Notes under the pieces: model-generated
What the model saw: the letters and a program-made list of their open reading frames with translations, nothing else
The model's database searches: none
Told to the model about the DNA's origin: nothing
Program-made: the position numbers and the translations under genes
Source: Lutibacter sp. Hel_I_33_5
Lineage (GTDB): Bacteria; Bacteroidota; Bacteroidia; Flavobacteriales; Flavobacteriaceae
Assembly (NCBI RefSeq): GCF_007827455.1
Contig: NZ_VISM01000001.1
Location: 434,001 to 498,000, forward strand
DNA length: 64,000 bases
Reading direction: 5' to 3'
In this document: piece after piece, positions 8,180 to 16,511 of the stretch
Numbering within the stretch: the stretch's first letter is position 1
Layout of the letters: every line of letters begins with the position of its first letter

Positions 8180-8767
8180 TTATTCATTAATTAAAGAATA
8201 ATAAAGATTTACGATTTTTAATATCTCCCAATCTTTAATTTTATTTTTTCTCATTCCTTTAATTAATTTTGGGCAATCATAAAAAAACTTTTTTAATCTT
8301 TTTTTAATATTCTTACAACCTATTCCATCAATACAACCAATGCTATAAACAAACTTATCCTTTTTTCTTCTTATATAGACTTCTTGTTTTGAATAATTAA
8401 TTTTTAATGGCTTTAAGTATTTAATATCGCCTATGAAATAAAAATGAACTGCAAAAATTTCAATTTCTCCTTTTGAATATACTTTAGTTCCAATTACTTT
8501 TAAATCTTTTTTATATCTAGTATCAATTTTAGCATTTAGGAAATAAAACTTATATGATTCTTTACTATGATGTACTGTAACTTCTGATATACTATCTGAA
8601 TTATAAGTTGTTTTATTTTCTAATGATGTTATTTTAAATCCGTCAGAATTAACTAAATCATGTATTTCTGTACCATTTTTAAATTTAATTGCAACATTAG
8701 TTTGTGAATACACTAATGAAGTAATTAAGAAAATAAAGAACAAAATGATATTACTTTTTTTCATCAA
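8180..8767 (-). CDS. Secreted protein, paralogue of the next upstream gene
   Basis: 195 residues (ATG at 8765-8767, or the next codon). A signal peptide (IILFFIFLITSLVYSQ) suggests export. The C-terminal half, IKKRLKKFFYDCPKLI..MRKNKIK, is clearly related to the gene at 8849-9460, which has IKKRVREYFTDCPKLIALVNKNKI. The N-terminal half shows VAIKFKNGTEI, also matching KVKFSNGEVM of the paralogue. The unit looks like a flavobacterial secreted family of unknown role with a conserved DCPKLI motif. A 36-bp repeat lies in front of its start and another after its stop. Confidence 0.72.
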   Translation of the reverse strand: MMKKSNIILFFIFLITSLVYSQTNVAIKFKNGTEIHDLVNSDGFKITSLENKTTYNSDSISEVTVHHSKESYKFYFLNAKIDTRYKKDLKVIGTKVYSKGEIEIFAVHFYFIGDIKYLKPLKINYSKQEVYIRRKKDKFVYSIGCIDGIGCKNIKKRLKKFFYDCPKLIKGMRKNKIKDWEILKIVNLYYSLINE

Positions 8768-8769
8768 TA

Positions 8770-8805
8770 ATAAAAATAATCAAAGTTTAAAACGTGTGAA
8801 ATAAA
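8770..8805. repeat. 36-bp direct repeat, copy 2
   Basis: Exact copy of 8133-8168. It lies immediately 5' of the gene at 8180-8767 (minus strand), as copy 1 lies 5' of the HerA-like gene. The shared position suggests either a common regulatory segment or the scar of a tandem duplication that produced the two paralogues. Confidence 0.95.
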
Positions 8806-8848
8806 TTAATAGAATAGTTTAATAAGATTGTTAATATGTGGTATACTA

Positions 8849-9460
8849 TTATTTATCACCACAATTTTTTTCATAATAATCAGCAATTGCAAAAGTGTTT
8901 TTTTTTCGAATTTTATTTTTATTTACAAGTGCAATTAATTTTGGACAATCTGTAAAATACTCTCGTACTCTCTTTTTTATTCCTCTCTGACCTACACCAA
9001 AAAGATATCCCATATTATAAGCTATCTTATCATTTGTTCTTTTCAAAAATGCCTCACTTGATTCACTTGCAACAGTATTCATCATTCCACCAAACCCAAA
9101 TCCAAATCCAAAAGAATGTATTGTTGTTGGGACATAAAACAACTCAATATTTTCACCAGTTAATTTTTTCACTCCTAATCTTTTAATTATTTTTTTTGAT
9201 TTTTTATACTTTTTAGTAGAAATTACGTGAAATTTAGTAGAATCTTTTCCATTAATAACGATTACGTTATTAATAAAATCAAGATCATATTTCATTTTAT
9301 TTTTTTTATAAATTAAATGAGTATTTTGTTGATAGAATCTTTTAATTTCAAATTCTCCAATCATAACTTCTCCATTACTAAACTTAACCTTCATCTTATC
9401 TTGTCCAAATGTCCCATTTAAAGAAAATAGAATTACTAATAATAAAATCTGCTTTTTCAT
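8849..9460 (-). CDS. Secreted protein with DCPKLI motif
   Basis: 203 residues with a signal peptide (LLLVILFSLNGTFGQ). Sequence blocks shared with the downstream paralogue: KVKFSNGEV near the N-terminus and GIKKRVREYFTDCPKLIALV near the C-terminus. A central glycine/phenylalanine patch (SFGFGFGFGGMM) is specific to this copy and may be a flexible loop. Predicted envelope or periplasmic protein; no catalytic motif seen and no family recognised with confidence. The 155 bases upstream are AT-rich with an imperfect dyad (TAGTTATCA/TGATAGCTA near 9486-9514) that could be an operator. Confidence 0.72.
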   Translation of the reverse strand: MKKQILLLVILFSLNGTFGQDKMKVKFSNGEVMIGEFEIKRFYQQNTHLIYKKNKMKYDLDFINNVIVINGKDSTKFHVISTKKYKKSKKIIKRLGVKKLTGENIELFYVPTTIHSFGFGFGFGGMMNTVASESSEAFLKRTNDKIAYNMGYLFGVGQRGIKKRVREYFTDCPKLIALVNKNKIRKKNTFAIADYYEKNCGDK

Positions 9461-9615
9461 ATATTTTTTTTAACAATATTAATTTTAGTTATCAAATATT
9501 GTGATAGCTAAATTAGTGAAAAATATTATTAATAAACTTAAGATTACTACTCAGTTCTAATTCTCTGAAATGACAGTTTTTTTCTCTTTTACATTAAGGA
9601 CTTTTTCCTAAAAAA

Positions 9616-10371
9616 CTATTCAATCCAATTCTTAAAATCTTTTACTCGCTCTCTACTCACAATAATTTCTGAATCTGAATAGGTATGTAGTTTTAACTGT
9701 AAACGAGAATTGGTATATGAAATAATGTCTTTTATAGCATTTATATGCACAATAAAGGTTCTATTAACTCTAAAAAATTGTTCTGGGTCTAATTGTTCTT
9801 GCCAGTGCTCTAAAGAATGATCTATTAAATAACTGCGGTTGGCATTGGTTTGTATATAAGTAGCTTTGTTTTCTGAGTAAAAACATTCTATTTCATCAAC
9901 ATGAATAATCTTAATATGTTGACCAATTTTTATGGTAAATCTTTTTTTGAATTTTCTATCGACGGGATTAATCAGTAATTTTCTGATATCATCAATATTT
10001 ACCTGTAAATCTGTTTGTTTAGGTTGATTTTCTTTAAACTTATCTACAGCAATTTTTAATTCGTCCTCATCAATCGGTTTTAATAAATAATCGATAGAAT
10101 TTAGTTTAAATGCTTTTAAGGCATATTCGTCATAAGCAGTTGTGAAAATGATAGCTGACTTCACCTCTATTTCTTCAAAAATCTCAAAGGATAATCCATC
10201 TGATAATTGAATATCCAAAAAGATTAAATCGGGATGTTCATTGTTTTGAAACCAATTAAGTGACTCTTCTACAGAATGTAACATGGTTTGCACTTCAATA
10301 TCTAAAGCAGCCAACATTCTATTCAATCTTCTAGCTGCGGGTTTTTCGTCTTCTATAATGATTACATTCAT
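9616..10371 (-). CDS. LytTR-type response regulator
   Basis: 251 residues. Receiver domain with acidic pocket EDE near residues 7-9, phospho-acceptor Asp53 in IFLDIQ, TAYDEYALKAF and Lys in YLLKPID; a LytTR DNA-binding domain follows from about residue 145 (KIIHVDEIECFYSENKATYI ... FFRVNRTFIVHINAI). Regulators of this AlgR/AgrA class pair with LytS-like kinases such as the one at 11678-13036, the first gene of the same leftward cluster. Targets are unknown, though the 2TM proteins between the two are candidates to modulate signalling. Confidence 0.93.
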   Translation of the reverse strand: MNVIIIEDEKPAARRLNRMLAALDIEVQTMLHSVEESLNWFQNNEHPDLIFLDIQLSDGLSFEIFEEIEVKSAIIFTTAYDEYALKAFKLNSIDYLLKPIDEDELKIAVDKFKENQPKQTDLQVNIDDIRKLLINPVDRKFKKRFTIKIGQHIKIIHVDEIECFYSENKATYIQTNANRSYLIDHSLEHWQEQLDPEQFFRVNRTFIVHINAIKDIISYTNSRLQLKLHTYSDSEIIVSRERVKDFKNWIE

Positions 10372-10377
10372 AAATTT

Positions 10378-10438
10378 TGAGTCTTTCTTCTTGTTTCTTT
10401 TCTCTTATCTCTTTTAATCTTTCACTCTCTACTTCTCG
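10378..10438 (-). repeat. Purine-rich GAAAAGA-type tract, intergenic
   Basis: On the minus strand the gap between the last 2TM gene and the LytTR gene is a run of GAGAAG, GAAAGA, AAAAGAG and GAAAAGA units with almost no pyrimidines. It also supplies the last codons and stop of the 2TM gene. Similar purine tracts lie inside ribD (58220-58256) and prmC (60341-60378). Confidence 0.6.
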
Positions 10439-10737
10439 TTCATATATTCTTTAACCTTGCGCTCTTCCCAGTTTTTACCAAACAAGTCTGGTGTACCAAA
10501 AACTACAATTCCGTGAATTATCAATCCAACTCCCCACCAAAAAAAGAAATGATAATTATTTACATCTGTAAAAGCTTCTATAATTGAATCTCCATACATA
10601 ATATCTTTATAAATCCTTCTTCCTATAAACACAAAGTTAATCACTAAATAAACAACTAAATGCTTGTAAAATTTTTTAATGTCTTCTACTCTTTTTTTTG
10701 CGCTGTTATATCGTTCTAAATTTGACTTTTCTTCCAT
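10429..10737 (-). CDS. 2TM-domain protein (fourth of array)
   Basis: 102 residues of the 2TM family (PF13239): a basic N-terminal helix (YNSAKKRVEDIKKFYKHLVVYLVINFVFIG), a second membrane helix (FFFWWGVGLIIHGIVVFG) and the family ending GKNWEERKVKEYMNEK. These small proteins typically occur with LytS-type kinases, where a membrane signalling role is suspected but not shown. It is the last of four such genes between kinase and regulator. Its final codons come from a purine-rich tract. Confidence 0.9.
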   Translation of the reverse strand: MEEKSNLERYNSAKKRVEDIKKFYKHLVVYLVINFVFIGRRIYKDIMYGDSIIEAFTDVNNYHFFFWWGVGLIIHGIVVFGTPDLFGKNWEERKVKEYMNEK

Positions 10738-10747
10738 AACTTTATTT

Positions 10748-11056
10748 TTAATCGTTTAAGTATTCGTTAATTTTTTTCTCTTCCCATTTTTTTCCGAAGA
10801 AAAATCCAAAGCCTGTAATTTTAAAAGTGTGTAATAACATAGGTACGCCCCAAAGAAACAATGTACCAAAGGTATTTATATCATAAATCGCCTCTTCTAA
10901 GGTTTCTCCATTTTCCAAATTTCTTGTAACCTTACTAAAGATTATCAATGAATTAACAACAATAAAAATGGCTAAATGAAAATAATATCCTTTTAAAGAA
11001 GCTACCTTCTTTTTCGCTCTAATTAGTTTTTGCTCTTGTGTAATTTTAGTATTCAT
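10748..11056 (-). CDS. 2TM-domain protein (third of array)
   Basis: 102 residues. It begins KLIRAKKKVASLKGYYFHLAIFIVVNSLIIF and has the second helix LFLWGVPMLLHTFKITG followed by GFFFGKKWEEKKINEYLND. The central loop carries NLENGETLEEAIYDINTFG, the acidic loop also seen in its neighbours. Spacing to the next 2TM gene is four bases, so the array is a tight operon. Function inferred only from the association with the kinase and LytTR regulator. Confidence 0.9.
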   Translation of the reverse strand: MNTKITQEQKLIRAKKKVASLKGYYFHLAIFIVVNSLIIFSKVTRNLENGETLEEAIYDINTFGTLFLWGVPMLLHTFKITGFGFFFGKKWEEKKINEYLND

Positions 11057-11060
11057 CAGT

Positions 11061-11381
11061 TTACGATTTATCGTTATCTAAATATTCTTTAATCTTACGC
11101 TCTTCCCAATTATTACTAAAAAAAGCTTTTGATCCAAAAACACCTAACCAATGAAAGAATAATCCAATTCCCCAAAATACCCAAGTAGAATACACACCAA
11201 AATTATTGACTGCTTCAAAGAATGTTTCGTTACCGTCACTCATCATTCCAAAAACGATAATCCCAGATAAGAATAGGTTTACCATAACATAGGATATTGC
11301 ATGCCAGTAAAATCCTTTTATCTTTTCTACGCGTTTTTTTGCCTTTATATATTGATGTTCTTTTGTATAATCTCTTTCCAT
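11061..11381 (-). CDS. 2TM-domain protein (second of array)
   Basis: 106 residues. Same build: KAKKRVEKIKGFYWHAISYVMVN, helix YSTWVFWGIGLFFHWLGVFG and ending NNWEERKIKEYLDNDKS. A conserved His in the first helix (FYWH) and in the second (FFHWLGVF) recur across the array and may be functionally important. Spacing of four bases to both neighbours. Confidence 0.9.
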   Translation of the reverse strand: MERDYTKEHQYIKAKKRVEKIKGFYWHAISYVMVNLFLSGIIVFGMMSDGNETFFEAVNNFGVYSTWVFWGIGLFFHWLGVFGSKAFFSNNWEERKIKEYLDNDKS

Positions 11382-11385
11382 CTTA

Positions 11386-11673
11386 TTAATTATTATTATT
11401 CATAAACTCTTTAATCTTACGGTCTTCCCAATCTTTTCCAAAGCCGAATTTTTCAAAACCAAAAATACTAAACCAGTGAAAAACGATGCTCATGGTTAAT
11501 CCACCCATAGGGAACCAAAACCAATGAAATTCTGGTGTTACATAAAGGTTGATAAAAATTAAAAACGGAACTACACAAAGTGTTACTACTATATGAGCAT
11601 AAAATCCTTTTATTTTTTTTACTTGCTCTTTAGCTTTAATATATTGCTGCTCTTCTGTATAACGGTTATCCAT
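11386..11673 (-). CDS. 2TM-domain protein (first of array)
   Basis: 95 residues, the shortest of the four. KAKEQVKKIKGFYAHIVVTLCVVPFLIFINLYVTPEFHWFWFPMGG closely resembles the 2TM domain fused to the kinase next door (SYCLVIPFLIFINLNTAPQF), so this gene and the kinase tail are probably the most recent duplicates. It ends KDWEDRKIKEFMNNNN. Four bases separate it from the kinase stop. Confidence 0.9.
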   Translation of the reverse strand: MDNRYTEEQQYIKAKEQVKKIKGFYAHIVVTLCVVPFLIFINLYVTPEFHWFWFPMGGLTMSIVFHWFSIFGFEKFGFGKDWEDRKIKEFMNNNN

Positions 11674-11677
11674 TGTA

Positions 11678-13036
11678 TTAAAACTTTTTATTGTTATCCA
11701 TCATTTCTTTAATTTTACGATCTTCCCAGTTTTTTCCTAAAAATATACTGTAGTTATTTACTTCTAAAAAGTGAAATAATAATCCTATACCCCAACCTAT
11801 CATTGGAAACCAGAACCATTGAAATTGTGGTGCAGTATTTAAGTTTATAAATATTAAAAAAGGAATTACTAAACAGTATGAAACTAAGTTTTGATAAAAC
11901 TCTTTTAGTTTTTCTACTCTCTCTATAGCCTTAACATATTTGCTGTTTTCTAAATCGTTTGTATTATAGGTCATGTTATTTGTTTTTCTTAACAGTGGTA
12001 AACTCACTGTAAATGTTTTGTTATTGTTTGTTATTTGCAGGGTTTTATCGGTAATTAAACCATATCTATCGGCAATATTTCTTAATCCAACTTTGGTGCT
12101 TTTACCTATAGCTTCTTTCGGATTGATGTTATTCTGAATTTGAAGAAATCCATTCTCTTCAAAAATGTTTATTTCTAATGGTTTTGTTGATGAAACCACA
12201 TTGTGTTTTACTGCGTTTTCTAATAATAGCTGTAATGATAAAGGCACAATTTTTAAATCGGAATCCCCTATTTCTGTTGGTATATTAAACTTTACAGCAT
12301 CTTCAAAACGCATTTGTAATAATTCCATATAGGTTCTAGCAAAATGTAATTCTTCACTTAATGGAACCAGCTCTTTATTACGTTGTTCCAATACATATCT
12401 ATATACTTTAGAAAGTTTGGTAGTAAATTTTTCTGCTTGATTTGGATTTTCGCCAATCAAAGAAGTTAAAACATTTAAACTATTGAATAAAAAGTGTGGA
12501 TCTAACTGACTTTTTAATGTTTCGAACTTTGCTGTTTCTGTTTTAGCAACAATTTGTTGTTGTGTACTTTCTTGCTTAAAAGAAGCTTTCCAATTGTGCA
12601 TAAAACCTTTTGCATGGAAAAAAGTAGCAACTCCTAACGAAATAACAACTCCGAAAAAGTAAGATAAATACACCCAGTCTTTTGTTATAATATTATCAAA
12701 ATCATGTCCAAAAATGAGCACATATTGTATATACTGAATCAAAAACACTACAATACAGGTGTATATTATTGTTGAGACTACAGCTGCCCAAACTCTTTGA
12801 TTGGTTTGAGTAATCCAACTCCATTTTTTACTTAACCACTTATTTATTAATCCGTTTCCTAAACCTAAACCAAAGGAATACATAGATGAAATTAAAAAAG
12901 TATTTCCGATAGATTCTAAAGAAAAGTCTCGATTAATTACAACAAAGATCAAGGCAAATACTAATGCTACTTTTAAGCATACTAGCAAATCGTTCTTTAA
13001 CTCTTTTTTTGAATACATTGTTGTGTTTATTGACAT
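11678..13036 (-). CDS. LytS-like sensor histidine kinase with C-terminal 2TM domain
   Basis: 452 residues. Four or so N-terminal membrane helices (residues about 18-145) lead to a His_kinase module with phospho-accepting His181 in QLDPHFLFNSLNV, then the HATPase N-box LLENAVKHN and a G-box (VGLRNIADRYGL). After the usual kinase end (SLPLL) the frame continues into a full 2TM domain (KYVKAIERVEKLKEFYQNLVSYC ... LGKNWEDRKIKEMMDN). An internal Met (TNNMTYNTND) looks like the former start of a separate 2TM gene, so this may be a stop-loss fusion. It heads a cluster with four 2TM genes and the LytTR regulator. Confidence 0.9.
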   Translation of the reverse strand: MSINTTMYSKKELKNDLLVCLKVALVFALIFVVINRDFSLESIGNTFLISSMYSFGLGLGNGLINKWLSKKWSWITQTNQRVWAAVVSTIIYTCIVVFLIQYIQYVLIFGHDFDNIITKDWVYLSYFFGVVISLGVATFFHAKGFMHNWKASFKQESTQQQIVAKTETAKFETLKSQLDPHFLFNSLNVLTSLIGENPNQAEKFTTKLSKVYRYVLEQRNKELVPLSEELHFARTYMELLQMRFEDAVKFNIPTEIGDSDLKIVPLSLQLLLENAVKHNVVSSTKPLEINIFEENGFLQIQNNINPKEAIGKSTKVGLRNIADRYGLITDKTLQITNNNKTFTVSLPLLRKTNNMTYNTNDLENSKYVKAIERVEKLKEFYQNLVSYCLVIPFLIFINLNTAPQFQWFWFPMIGWGIGLLFHFLEVNNYSIFLGKNWEDRKIKEMMDNNKKF

Positions 13037-13061
13037 TCGGATTAATTTTAAAGTTCGTTTT

Positions 13062-13472
13062 CTAAAATTTGATTTCTAAAGATACATCTTTATCAGAAAC
13101 TGTAAACTTAGAAGTATTAAATTGTGGAGGTCCATATGCCATTACATTATTAGAGGATCCAAAATCTTCTATTGGCATTCTACCATTAAAGTCCATTATT
13201 CCGTTTTCATTCTTATCATGATAACAAATAATTGAATATTCACCTTCAGTAACATTCTCAAAAACAACGATACTTTTTCCGTTTTCTATTTTAGATAATT
13301 TTCCTTGAAGTGGTTTTTTCATGAAGCTATCTTTATCATATAAAGCATAACTTACATTTCCTTTGTCTGAAGTTGCATTGATTACTGTTGCAGTAATAGT
13401 TTGATTTTGAGCGGTAATATTTTCTGATAAAAATAATGCTGCTGCGATTAAAATTGGTAGTAAAATTTTCAT
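13062..13472 (-). CDS. DUF2141 secreted protein
   Basis: 136 residues with a signal peptide ending near ITAQ. The mature protein carries the DUF2141 hallmarks: VSYALYDKDSFMKKPLQG, YSIICYHDKNENGIMDFNG and GPPQFNTSKF. Family members are small exported beta-rich proteins of unknown role, found often near carotenoid or TspO genes in flavobacteria. Here it lies between the kinase cluster and the carotenoid/photolyase operon, separated from photolyase by about 107 bases, so it could be read separately. Confidence 0.85.
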   Translation of the reverse strand: MKILLPILIAAALFLSENITAQNQTITATVINATSDKGNVSYALYDKDSFMKKPLQGKLSKIENGKSIVVFENVTEGEYSIICYHDKNENGIMDFNGRMPIEDFGSSNNVMAYGPPQFNTSKFTVSDKDVSLEIKF

Positions 13473-13579
13473 AATTTCTGTTTTTATTGATTAATTACAG
13501 GACAAAGATGCAATGAGACTGTAGTTTTTGAAATTATAAATTACCGAACTGTATTTTTTTTTGGATGAATTGTAGATAG

Positions 13580-14869
13580 TTAACTATTTAATGCTTTTTT
13601 ATAAGTTTCTATGGCTCTATTTCTTGCAAATTTATGTTCTACCATAGGTTGAGGATAGGTTAATTCATCAAAATCTTCGATCCATTTTCTAATATAAATC
13701 AACTCTTTATCAAACTTTTTTAATTGTTCTGATGGATTAAAGACTCTAAAATATGGAGCAGCATCGCAACCAGTTCCAGCTGCCCATTGCCAATTTCCAT
13801 TATTTGCTGATAAATCATAGTCTAGCAATTTTTCTGCAAAATAAGCTTCGCCCCAACGCCAATCAATTAATAAATGTTTACATAAAAAACCAGCGGTGAT
13901 CATTCTAACTCTATTATGCATATAACCCGTTTTGTTTAGTTGACGCATACCTGCATCAACCATTGGGTAACCAGTTTCACCATTACACCACTTATTAAAT
14001 TCATCTTCATTATTTCTCCATGGAACTGCATCATATTTTTTCTTAAAATTATTAGTGATAACTTTAGGGAAATGATATAATATTTGCATGAAAAATTCTC
14101 TCCAAATTAGTTCGTTTAAAAAAGTAGCATTGGTTTTCAGGGCAAACTTTACCATTTTTCTAGAACTAACTAGACCAAAACGTAAATAAGGAGATAAATA
14201 AGATGTTTGATCTATTGCTGGGAAGTCTCTTATACTATCATAATTCTCTAAAAATGATAAATTATAGGGTTTTACTTTAATTTTAGTTTCAGAAAACCCC
14301 AGTGATTTTAAAGCAGGAAATTCTTCATTAATTAGATAAAAGTTAGAGGATTCAATTTGATATTCTTTTATATCATTGACATTATCAAACTTTTTAAGCC
14401 ACTTATTTTTATAGGGCGTATAAATCGTATATGGTAAACCATCATCTTTTACAATTTCATTTTCTTCAAAAATGACTTGATCTTTATAGCTGAAAAAATC
14501 AATAGCGTTTGATTTTAAAAACTCCATGACCAGATTATCTCTTTTTATGGCATAAGGTTCATAATCTTTATTAGTATAAACACTAAGAATATCGAACTCT
14601 AAAGTAAGGTCTTTCCAAATTTCTAGCGGATTTCCTTTTCTAATGAATAGAGAAGAACCTTTACTTTTTAATTCGCTATCTATTTTTGATAATGTTTCAT
14701 AAATAAAAGAAACTCTAGCGTCCTCTTTGGGTAGTTTATCTAGAATTTCATCATCAAAAATAAAAATAGGAATTACTTTATGGTTAGATTTTAAAGCCTT
14801 TGATAATGCTGCGTTATCTTCTAATCGTAAATCTCTTCTAAACCAAAATAGAACAACACTATTTGCCAT
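13580..14869 (-). CDS. phr: Deoxyribodipyrimidine photolyase (class I)
   Basis: 429 residues. The N-terminal antenna-binding domain starts VVLFWFRRDLRLEDNAAL. The FAD domain shows WREFFMQILYHFP, GYPMVDAGMRQL, GYMHNRVRMITAGF, HLLIDWRWGEAYFAE and the signature DYDLSANNGNWQWAAGTG. The Asn-Gly-Asn-Trp region and the DCAAPYF-like FAD loop (GCDAAPYFRVFNP) favour a CPD photolyase rather than a cryptochrome. It splits UV-induced cyclobutane dimers using blue light. The start overlaps the SRPBCC stop by 11 bases, placing it at the end of the carotenoid operon. Confidence 0.95.
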   Translation of the reverse strand: MANSVVLFWFRRDLRLEDNAALSKALKSNHKVIPIFIFDDEILDKLPKEDARVSFIYETLSKIDSELKSKGSSLFIRKGNPLEIWKDLTLEFDILSVYTNKDYEPYAIKRDNLVMEFLKSNAIDFFSYKDQVIFEENEIVKDDGLPYTIYTPYKNKWLKKFDNVNDIKEYQIESSNFYLINEEFPALKSLGFSETKIKVKPYNLSFLENYDSIRDFPAIDQTSYLSPYLRFGLVSSRKMVKFALKTNATFLNELIWREFFMQILYHFPKVITNNFKKKYDAVPWRNNEDEFNKWCNGETGYPMVDAGMRQLNKTGYMHNRVRMITAGFLCKHLLIDWRWGEAYFAEKLLDYDLSANNGNWQWAAGTGCDAAPYFRVFNPSEQLKKFDKELIYIRKWIEDFDELTYPQPMVEHKFARNRAIETYKKALNS

Positions 14870-15344
14870 TAAACATCTTTTCTAAAGTTATATAGCGATA
14901 TTCAAAAATGCTTTTCAATTGTTTTTTAATAAAAATTGCTTGTGCAATATGCCCTAAAAAGCCAAACGGAATTTTATAGGATATTTTATCTTTCATAAAT
15001 GTATTTCCGTTTGCTAATTCTTCAAACCAATGTTCGTGATGCCACATTTTATAGGGTCCAAAACGTTGTTCATCTATAAAAAAATCGTTTTCTTTCACTT
15101 GGGTTATTTCTGTTACCCAATTTGTTTTTATAAATGGAACTGGAGAAACCTTATAAGTAATAATTTGTCCTTGATACGCTTTTTTATCTACTTTAGAAGT
15201 GATATTAAACCCCATTGATTTAGGTGTAATATTGGCTAAATTTTCTGGTGACGAAAAATAGTCCCATGCTTCTTCTAAAGGTATTTTTAATTCCTGTTCA
15301 GTTTCTAACGTATAAATCCCTGAATGTTTTTTAAAATGAAGCAT
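14859..15344 (-). CDS. SRPBCC-family protein
   Basis: 161 residues. It begins like the SRPBCC/START fold proteins often next to photolyases in flavobacteria (TLETEQELKIPLEEAWDYFSSPENLANITPKSMGF), with later WHHEHWFEELANGNTFMKDKISYKIPFGFLGHIAQAIFIKKQL. The fold binds a hydrophobic ligand in a deep cavity; the ligand here is unknown, but the carotenoid operon makes a lipid or pigment substrate plausible. It overlaps photolyase by 11 bases and follows tspO by eight. Confidence 0.85.
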   Translation of the reverse strand: MLHFKKHSGIYTLETEQELKIPLEEAWDYFSSPENLANITPKSMGFNITSKVDKKAYQGQIITYKVSPVPFIKTNWVTEITQVKENDFFIDEQRFGPYKMWHHEHWFEELANGNTFMKDKISYKIPFGFLGHIAQAIFIKKQLKSIFEYRYITLEKMFNGK

Positions 15345-15352
15345 AAATAGTT

Positions 15353-15823
15353 TTAATTATAAAATACGATGTATGCATTTAAACTTGTTGCAATTGTCAT
15401 CCAAACTAAATAAGGAGCAATTAATAATGTTGAATACTTTAATTGTTTAATATGATTAAAAGTAAAATAACCAATCAGCAACCATAAAACTGTTATAGAA
15501 ACTAACCCTATTTCGGTTTGATGTTGATTGAAGAAAATATAATTCCAACTTATATTTAAAATCCATTGAACAGAATATAAAGTGATTAGCTTTTTGTCTG
15601 AAAAATCATATTCATAACTTAATTTTGTCATATAAAATGAAAAACAAAGCATTATTGAAGACCATGCTGCACCAAACACCCAATTTTCGGGCGTCCATGG
15701 AGCCTGATTTAATGTTGTATACCATTCGGTTCTTGGTCCATTTTCCATTAAAACAACACCAATTCCTAATGCTAAGAAATTAAAAAAAAGAAAAATGATA
15801 AATCTTACTACTTTAGTATTCAT
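15353..15823 (-). CDS. tspO: TspO/MBR-family tryptophan-rich membrane protein
   Basis: 156 residues with five predicted membrane helices and the family motifs ENGPRTEWYTTLNQAPWTPENWVFGAAWSSIM and LNISWNYIFF. TspO proteins bind porphyrins and are linked to oxygen- and light-dependent pigment control. Overlap of 11 bases with the lycopene cyclase gene and a short gap to the SRPBCC gene show it is transcribed with the carotenoid genes. In this context it may sense photo-oxidative products. Confidence 0.92.
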   Translation of the reverse strand: MNTKVVRFIIFLFFNFLALGIGVVLMENGPRTEWYTTLNQAPWTPENWVFGAAWSSIMLCFSFYMTKLSYEYDFSDKKLITLYSVQWILNISWNYIFFNQHQTEIGLVSITVLWLLIGYFTFNHIKQLKYSTLLIAPYLVWMTIATSLNAYIVFYN

Positions 15824-16511
15824 AATTTTTCTTCTTTAAATAATTGAAAATTAATTGGGTAGAAAACAACATTGTAAATGCATAAAAAATGTCTTCAAAT
15901 GGAATTGTAAAGAGTCTTAAACCTATGTTTTCTTCATTATTATACCATACAACAGGTTCGTCAATAAAACTGCCTGTTAGAATTCCGTTTACGATAAAAA
16001 ACGGAATTAGTATGACCAAAAAACTTGGTAAATAAACTTGTAAAGTTTCAATATGCATTTTTAATCCGTAACATAGTAAAAGTAAAAAGAAACTAAAATT
16101 TACAGTCGTATACCATTTTCCGAAATTTAAAATCAACAAAACTCCTATGGTCAATATTATCATTGAACATAAAAAAAAAGTTGCTTTTTTAGATAGCTTC
16201 AGATTTGGTAAATAAAATTTTAAAACCTCATGTGTAAACAAACAAGCAAAAGGAATACAGAAAAAGAATAGCCACTCCTCTAGTGGCATTTTTAGAATGT
16301 TAATTGACATATGATAATCAGCATTAAAACCCCAAATTCCATAATGAGTAAATAATGCATCCCAAATCAAAAAAGGAATGGCAACTAAACCAATACTTAT
16401 ACATGCAATTTTAAAATATTTAATAAAGTGAAACTTTTTTTCAAAAATGCTATACAATAACGGAATACTTAAACTTCCTAAATTTAATATGAGATATAGA
16501 TATTCTTTCAC
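15813..16511 (-). CDS. crtY: Lycopene cyclase, CrtYc/CrtYd-type fused membrane enzyme
   Basis: 232 residues with about seven membrane helices. Two repeated cyclase half-domains are recognised by MPLEEWLFFFCIPFACLFTHE in the first half and IPFEDIFYAFTMLFSTQLIFN in the second (the PxE(E/D) motif of the CarR/CrtYcd family). The enzyme cyclises the ends of lycopene to give beta-carotene. It is unrelated to the FAD-type CrtY/CrtL. Its start overlaps crtZ by four bases (ATGA). Confidence 0.9.
   Translation of the reverse strand: MKEYLYLILNLGSLSIPLLYSIFEKKFHFIKYFKIACISIGLVAIPFLIWDALFTHYGIWGFNADYHMSINILKMPLEEWLFFFCIPFACLFTHEVLKFYLPNLKLSKKATFFLCSMIILTIGVLLILNFGKWYTTVNFSFFLLLLCYGLKMHIETLQVYLPSFLVILIPFFIVNGILTGSFIDEPVVWYNNEENIGLRLFTIPFEDIFYAFTMLFSTQLIFNYLKKKNYEY

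Noticed and set aside
9540..9600. GTCATTTCAGAG-like string as another copy of the GTCA...TTCGAG repeat
   Set aside because: Only about half of the frame matches and no opposite end is visible; too degenerate to claim.
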